A stretch of DNA of 64,000 bases, taken from NCBI RefSeq assembly GCF_030123405.1, contig NZ_CP126110.1, positions 2,914,001-2,978,000 of the forward strand. Direction: 5' to 3'. Made by a program: the position numbers and the translations under genes. Positions 61,475 to 64,000 of the stretch are shown in pieces (position 1 is the stretch's first letter; every line of letters begins with the position of its first letter). The DNA is from Neobacillus sp. WH10. Its GTDB lineage: Bacteria > Bacillota > Bacilli > Bacillales > Cytobacillaceae. The notes under the pieces were generated by a model. The model saw only the letters and a program-made list of their open reading frames with translations, was not told the DNA's origin and searched no databases.

Positions 61475-61903
61475 ATGATTCAATTACAAACAGAAATTGA
61501 AGGAAAAAGAGCGTATTTTGGGGCAGTTCGAGATATCTTTCATTCTCATGGATGTAGTTTTTGCAGTAATTTTGATTATGACCAAGGAAAATTTGATGCA
61601 TTGTTATGGCGTGATGGGGGAGAGTCTATTTACCTGAGAGTCCCCATTTATGTTTTGGATGGGGCTTTAGATCATACCAGTGCATTGGTTGAGTTTGGAA
61701 CTCCTTTTGTTATTAAGCATGTTGTTAATATTGGACTAGATCATGATGAAAACTCATTCATAACCGGTACGACAGGGCTTGATCAATTTCAAACACCATT
61801 GGATAATGACGATTATATCTATGATAAAAGCAGATGGACCAAAGCCGGTGAAGAAGCAATCCAGCAAGTTTATAGTTCAATCAATGGATTCTTAGTTTCC
61901 TAA
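61475..61903 (+). CDS. YugN-like family protein
   Basis: This 142-aa protein has QTEIEGKRAYFGAVRDIF, NFDYDQGKFDALLW, LRVPIYVLDGALD and LVEFGTPFVIKHV, the conserved blocks of the YugN-like family of Bacillus. The function is unknown; the protein is cytoplasmic and soluble. CAGGAGTG precedes the ATG, and a clear terminator follows (61928-61957). Confidence 0.82.
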   Translation: MIQLQTEIEGKRAYFGAVRDIFHSHGCSFCSNFDYDQGKFDALLWRDGGESIYLRVPIYVLDGALDHTSALVEFGTPFVIKHVVNIGLDHDENSFITGTTGLDQFQTPLDNDDYIYDKSRWTKAGEEAIQQVYSSINGFLVS

Positions 61904-61927
61904 TGATACATAATGGAACAACAAAGG

Positions 61928-61957
61928 AAAAGCACCTACGGATTTTTAGGTGCTTTT
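61928..61957. terminator. Terminator between YugN-like and ferritin-like genes
   Basis: AAAGCACCT and AGGTGCTTT arms with flanking A and T runs serve both converging genes. Confidence 0.8.
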
Positions 61958-61968
61958 TCTTTATGATT

Positions 61969-62406
61969 TCAATTCATCTCGTGAAGTAACTGTTGTAAAT
62001 AACGTACATGCTCTCTATCTTTATCTAATATCGATTCGATTAATTTCCGACTTTCAAGATCTAAATCCCCTCTTACGATATCTTCTGACTCTCGAATTCC
62101 ATAATAACTCTCACCCCTTAACGCACTCTCAATCATTCCAACAGAGGTTTCCGGAATCATAAATTGACTAAAGAAACCTTGGACTGATCCAATTAATCCT
62201 TCATCATCAACTGGCTTTCCTCCTAGGTTTTGAATCCTTTCCGCAACTTTTAAAGCGTGGTTTTTATGCTCTTGTTGAATCCTTTGATATTCCCTTCTTA
62301 TCTCTGGGTCGGTTAACTTTTGTATATGGTGTTCATACGCATGGATTCCCATATATTGCCCCTTTAAAAATTGATTTAATGTTTTCACCACATCATTACC
62401 TGCCAA
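61969..62406 (-). CDS. Ferritin-like four-helix protein (DUF2383-like)
   Basis: This 145-aa helical protein carries paired carboxylate/His motifs: GQYMGIHAYEHHIQ, EYQRIQQEHKNHA, IESALRGESYYG and ILDKDREHVRYLQQLL. The ExxH repeats in helices 2 and 4 fit a di-iron ferritin-like centre. Related Bacillus proteins are spore- or stress-associated. The TTG start lies 9 nt after GAGGAG. The iron role is inferred from the motifs. Confidence 0.8.
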   Translation of the reverse strand: MAGNDVVKTLNQFLKGQYMGIHAYEHHIQKLTDPEIRREYQRIQQEHKNHALKVAERIQNLGGKPVDDEGLIGSVQGFFSQFMIPETSVGMIESALRGESYYGIRESEDIVRGDLDLESRKLIESILDKDREHVRYLQQLLHEMN

Positions 62407-62520
62407 TATAAATCACTCCTCAATTATTTAATATTTTTAAAAAGATAGTGAATTTTTTACAGTTTATTTGTCATGTTTTAGTGAAAATTAAAAAGAATCT
62501 AATTCATGGGAGGAAAATCA

Positions 62521-62946
62521 ATGATCAATCAAGATTTAAAAGAAAAGGTTGTTAACATTATCTCTAATCATAGGACAGGCACCCTGGCATCAGTTGAAAA
62601 TAATAAACCTCATTCACGGTATATGACATTTTACAATGAGGACATTACATTATATACACCAACGAAAAAGAACACGGAAAAGATTGACGAAATAAAAAAT
62701 AATCCATATGTTTCGGTATTGCTTGGATATGAAGATAAAGGACAACACGATGCCCTTGTTGAAATTTTAGGCACTTCCTCTATTAATAATACACAATCTT
62801 TGAAAGAGAAATTCTGGGAGGAATCGTTTAATAAATGGTTTGATGGTCCAAACGATCCAAACTACGTATTTCTTGAAATACAGCCTGAAACGGTCCGTAT
62901 CTTAAATCTAAACGGTGAACCTCCACAAGAATTCTCGTTAAAATAA
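62521..62946 (+). CDS. General stress protein 26-like flavin-binding split-barrel protein (YdaG-like)
   Basis: This 141-aa protein of the pyridoxamine 5'-phosphate oxidase fold reads GTLASVENNKPHSRYMTFYNEDITLYTPTKKNTEKIDEI, VSVLLGYED and WFDGPNDPNYVFLEIQPE. It closely matches B. subtilis YdaG (general stress protein 26), whose substrate is unknown and which probably binds FMN or FAD. ATG 62521 follows GGGAGGAAAATCA; the five-codon extension is not used. No sigma-B promoter was clear. Confidence 0.88.
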   Translation: MINQDLKEKVVNIISNHRTGTLASVENNKPHSRYMTFYNEDITLYTPTKKNTEKIDEIKNNPYVSVLLGYEDKGQHDALVEILGTSSINNTQSLKEKFWEESFNKWFDGPNDPNYVFLEIQPETVRILNLNGEPPQEFSLK

Positions 62947-63064
62947 TAATTGGTATAATAAAGTTACTTATTGGCTCTTTCTAACCATTTTAAATGAAAG
63001 GAAGGGCCATCTATGCGTTAATGGTCAATTTTTTACTTCTTTCCTAAGTAGTTGGTATTCCCAT

Positions 63065-64000
63065 TCACCATTCCACCATTCCACTTGAAATACGTTTGAC
63101 TCCCCGAATTGAAGCGATTTCTTCTATGAGTTTTAACATAGCAAGGTTCTTCTGCTTAGCCTCAATCATAATGTCAAAGTCTCGATCCAGCACCTTTGCC
63201 ATTTTTAAGAAAGGAAGGATAAAATCTAAAGAGACAAAATCAGCATGTGAACGATAGGATTGCTCTGATTTTGGTGACGAAATATGGACTTTTGGCACTG
63301 TATCAAAACTATTCCAGGTATTAAATATGCGTGGTAAATATTGTGGGAGGTCAACCTCTCCTTTATTTGCCATATAGTGATGATAGTCAAGAACCATCGG
63401 AATCTTTTCTTTCTCACAAGTAATCAGTGTTTCCTCTACGTCATAGGTTTTATCATCATTTTCAAGTGTCATATGCTTTTTAATAGTATTGGGAAGTTTT
63501 TTTAAATTCTGATGGAAACGCCCTAAAGAGGTATTTTTATCACCATAAGCTCCACCAATATGAATATTGATAATACCCCTTTCTAGTGCATTCATCGCAT
63601 CGAGCATTTTAAAATGGTATTCCATATCCTTCACTGCATTCATTGTCACTTCCTCCCGATGACTTGTAAAAAGTGTAAATTGATTTGGGTGAAAGCTTGG
63701 TCGAAGCTTAAATTGTTGGATTATGTGCCCTAGTTCTTCCCACTCGGCTCTGAACGGAGTAACGAAATCCCACATTACTTCCGGATGGGTTGCCAAAGGA
63801 ACAAGTGAGCTCGAAAACCGATACAAGCCGATTTCGTGGGCGATATTATAATACAAAATTCTTTTCGTATGCTGTAAATTTTGTGCTGTTACAGATTTGA
63901 GTTTGTCCATTTGTTCGCTTTTTGAAAGAGCTGAATAGCGAGCAAAGGTCAAGGTTTTAGAAGGGCTTGCATCCCATAAACCCAATGCATTGGCTACATA
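63065..64000 (-). CDS. uvsE: UV damage endonuclease UvsE (5' end beyond window)
   Basis: Some 311 codons of the TIM-barrel UvsE/UvdE family are present; the frame is open to the window edge (YVANALGLWDAS, matching the YVSxALxLWDxS start of B. subtilis UvsE). Motifs include QNLQHTKRILYYN, RPSFHPNQF, MTLENDDKTY, PMVLDYHHY, HISSPK and IMIEAKQKN, which supply the metal-binding His/Glu/Asp set. The enzyme nicks DNA 5' of UV photoproducts. Together with nearby splAB it forms a UV-defence neighbourhood of the spore. Confidence 0.95.
   Translation of the reverse strand, partial: YVANALGLWDASPSKTLTFARYSALSKSEQMDKLKSVTAQNLQHTKRILYYNIAHEIGLYRFSSSLVPLATHPEVMWDFVTPFRAEWEELGHIIQQFKLRPSFHPNQFTLFTSHREEVTMNAVKDMEYHFKMLDAMNALERGIINIHIGGAYGDKNTSLGRFHQNLKKLPNTIKKHMTLENDDKTYDVEETLITCEKEKIPMVLDYHHYMANKGEVDLPQYLPRIFNTWNSFDTVPKVHISSPKSEQSYRSHADFVSLDFILPFLKMAKVLDRDFDIMIEAKQKNLAMLKLIEEIASIRGVKRISSGMVEW

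Overview
The window looks like a chromosomal segment of a low-GC, endospore-forming Bacillaceae bacterium (Bacillus or a close relative). The support is a GerA-type germinant receptor operon, spore photoproduct lyase with its regulator SplA, spore coat and SASP-like small proteins, Spx, YugN-like, NfrA and YdaG-like proteins, strong AGGAGG-type ribosome binding sites, and TTG/GTG starts. No rRNA, tRNA or CRISPR array was seen.

Layout. 0-7.5 kb: a partial DinB-like gene, a phosphatase, acetyltransferases, a GC-rich GntR/ABC-transporter block with a frameshifted ATPase, a Cys/Pro-repeat coat protein, and Spx next to an Rrf2 regulator. 7.7-11.8 kb: a four-gene germinant receptor operon (A, B, C and a small D protein). 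12-13.7 kb: a TetR regulator, a SpeG polyamine acetyltransferase and a 44-aa protein. 13.9-17.7 kb: a TPP-riboswitch operon (ThiY, an MTH1187-type protein, ThiX, ThiZ, a TatD-like hydrolase) for uptake of a thiamine precursor. 18.2-20.3 kb: a 697-aa trimeric beta-roll protein with 31 'HAEG' repeats and a phage-type self-cleaving C-terminal domain. 21-26.5 kb: a beta-propeller, a nitronate monooxygenase-like flavoprotein, a cold-shock gene, an acetyltransferase and SstT.

26.8-35.9 kb is one long minus-strand operon: thiolase, MeaB GTPase, B12-binding mutase subunit, large mutase subunit, acyl-CoA dehydrogenase, acyl-CoA ligase, M24 peptidase and TetR. The mutase lacks the substrate-pocket residues of the known methylmalonyl-, isobutyryl- and 2-hydroxyisobutyryl-CoA mutases. 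It is the best candidate here for an undescribed catabolic pathway.

36-51.6 kb is an accessory region of mostly minus-strand single genes: a macro-domain/HTH protein, a VWA protein, YwaF-like and YiaA-like membrane proteins, GNATs, an amidase, a second cold-shock gene and an isochorismatase-like hydrolase. These are separated by about ten copies of a terminator-bearing repeat and two group II intron remnants. 51.6-54.9 kb is a decayed Tn3-family transposon. 55-64 kb carries an MMPL exporter with a TetR regulator, small membrane proteins, splAB, YugN-like, ferritin-like and YdaG-like stress proteins and the start-truncated uvsE.

A recurring theme is gene decay. Several reading frames are interrupted only by in-frame TAA/TAG codons, and three others by an apparent +2 expansion in a short dinucleotide run. 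Functions are assigned from motifs, from remembered family sequences and from gene order; no database search was run.
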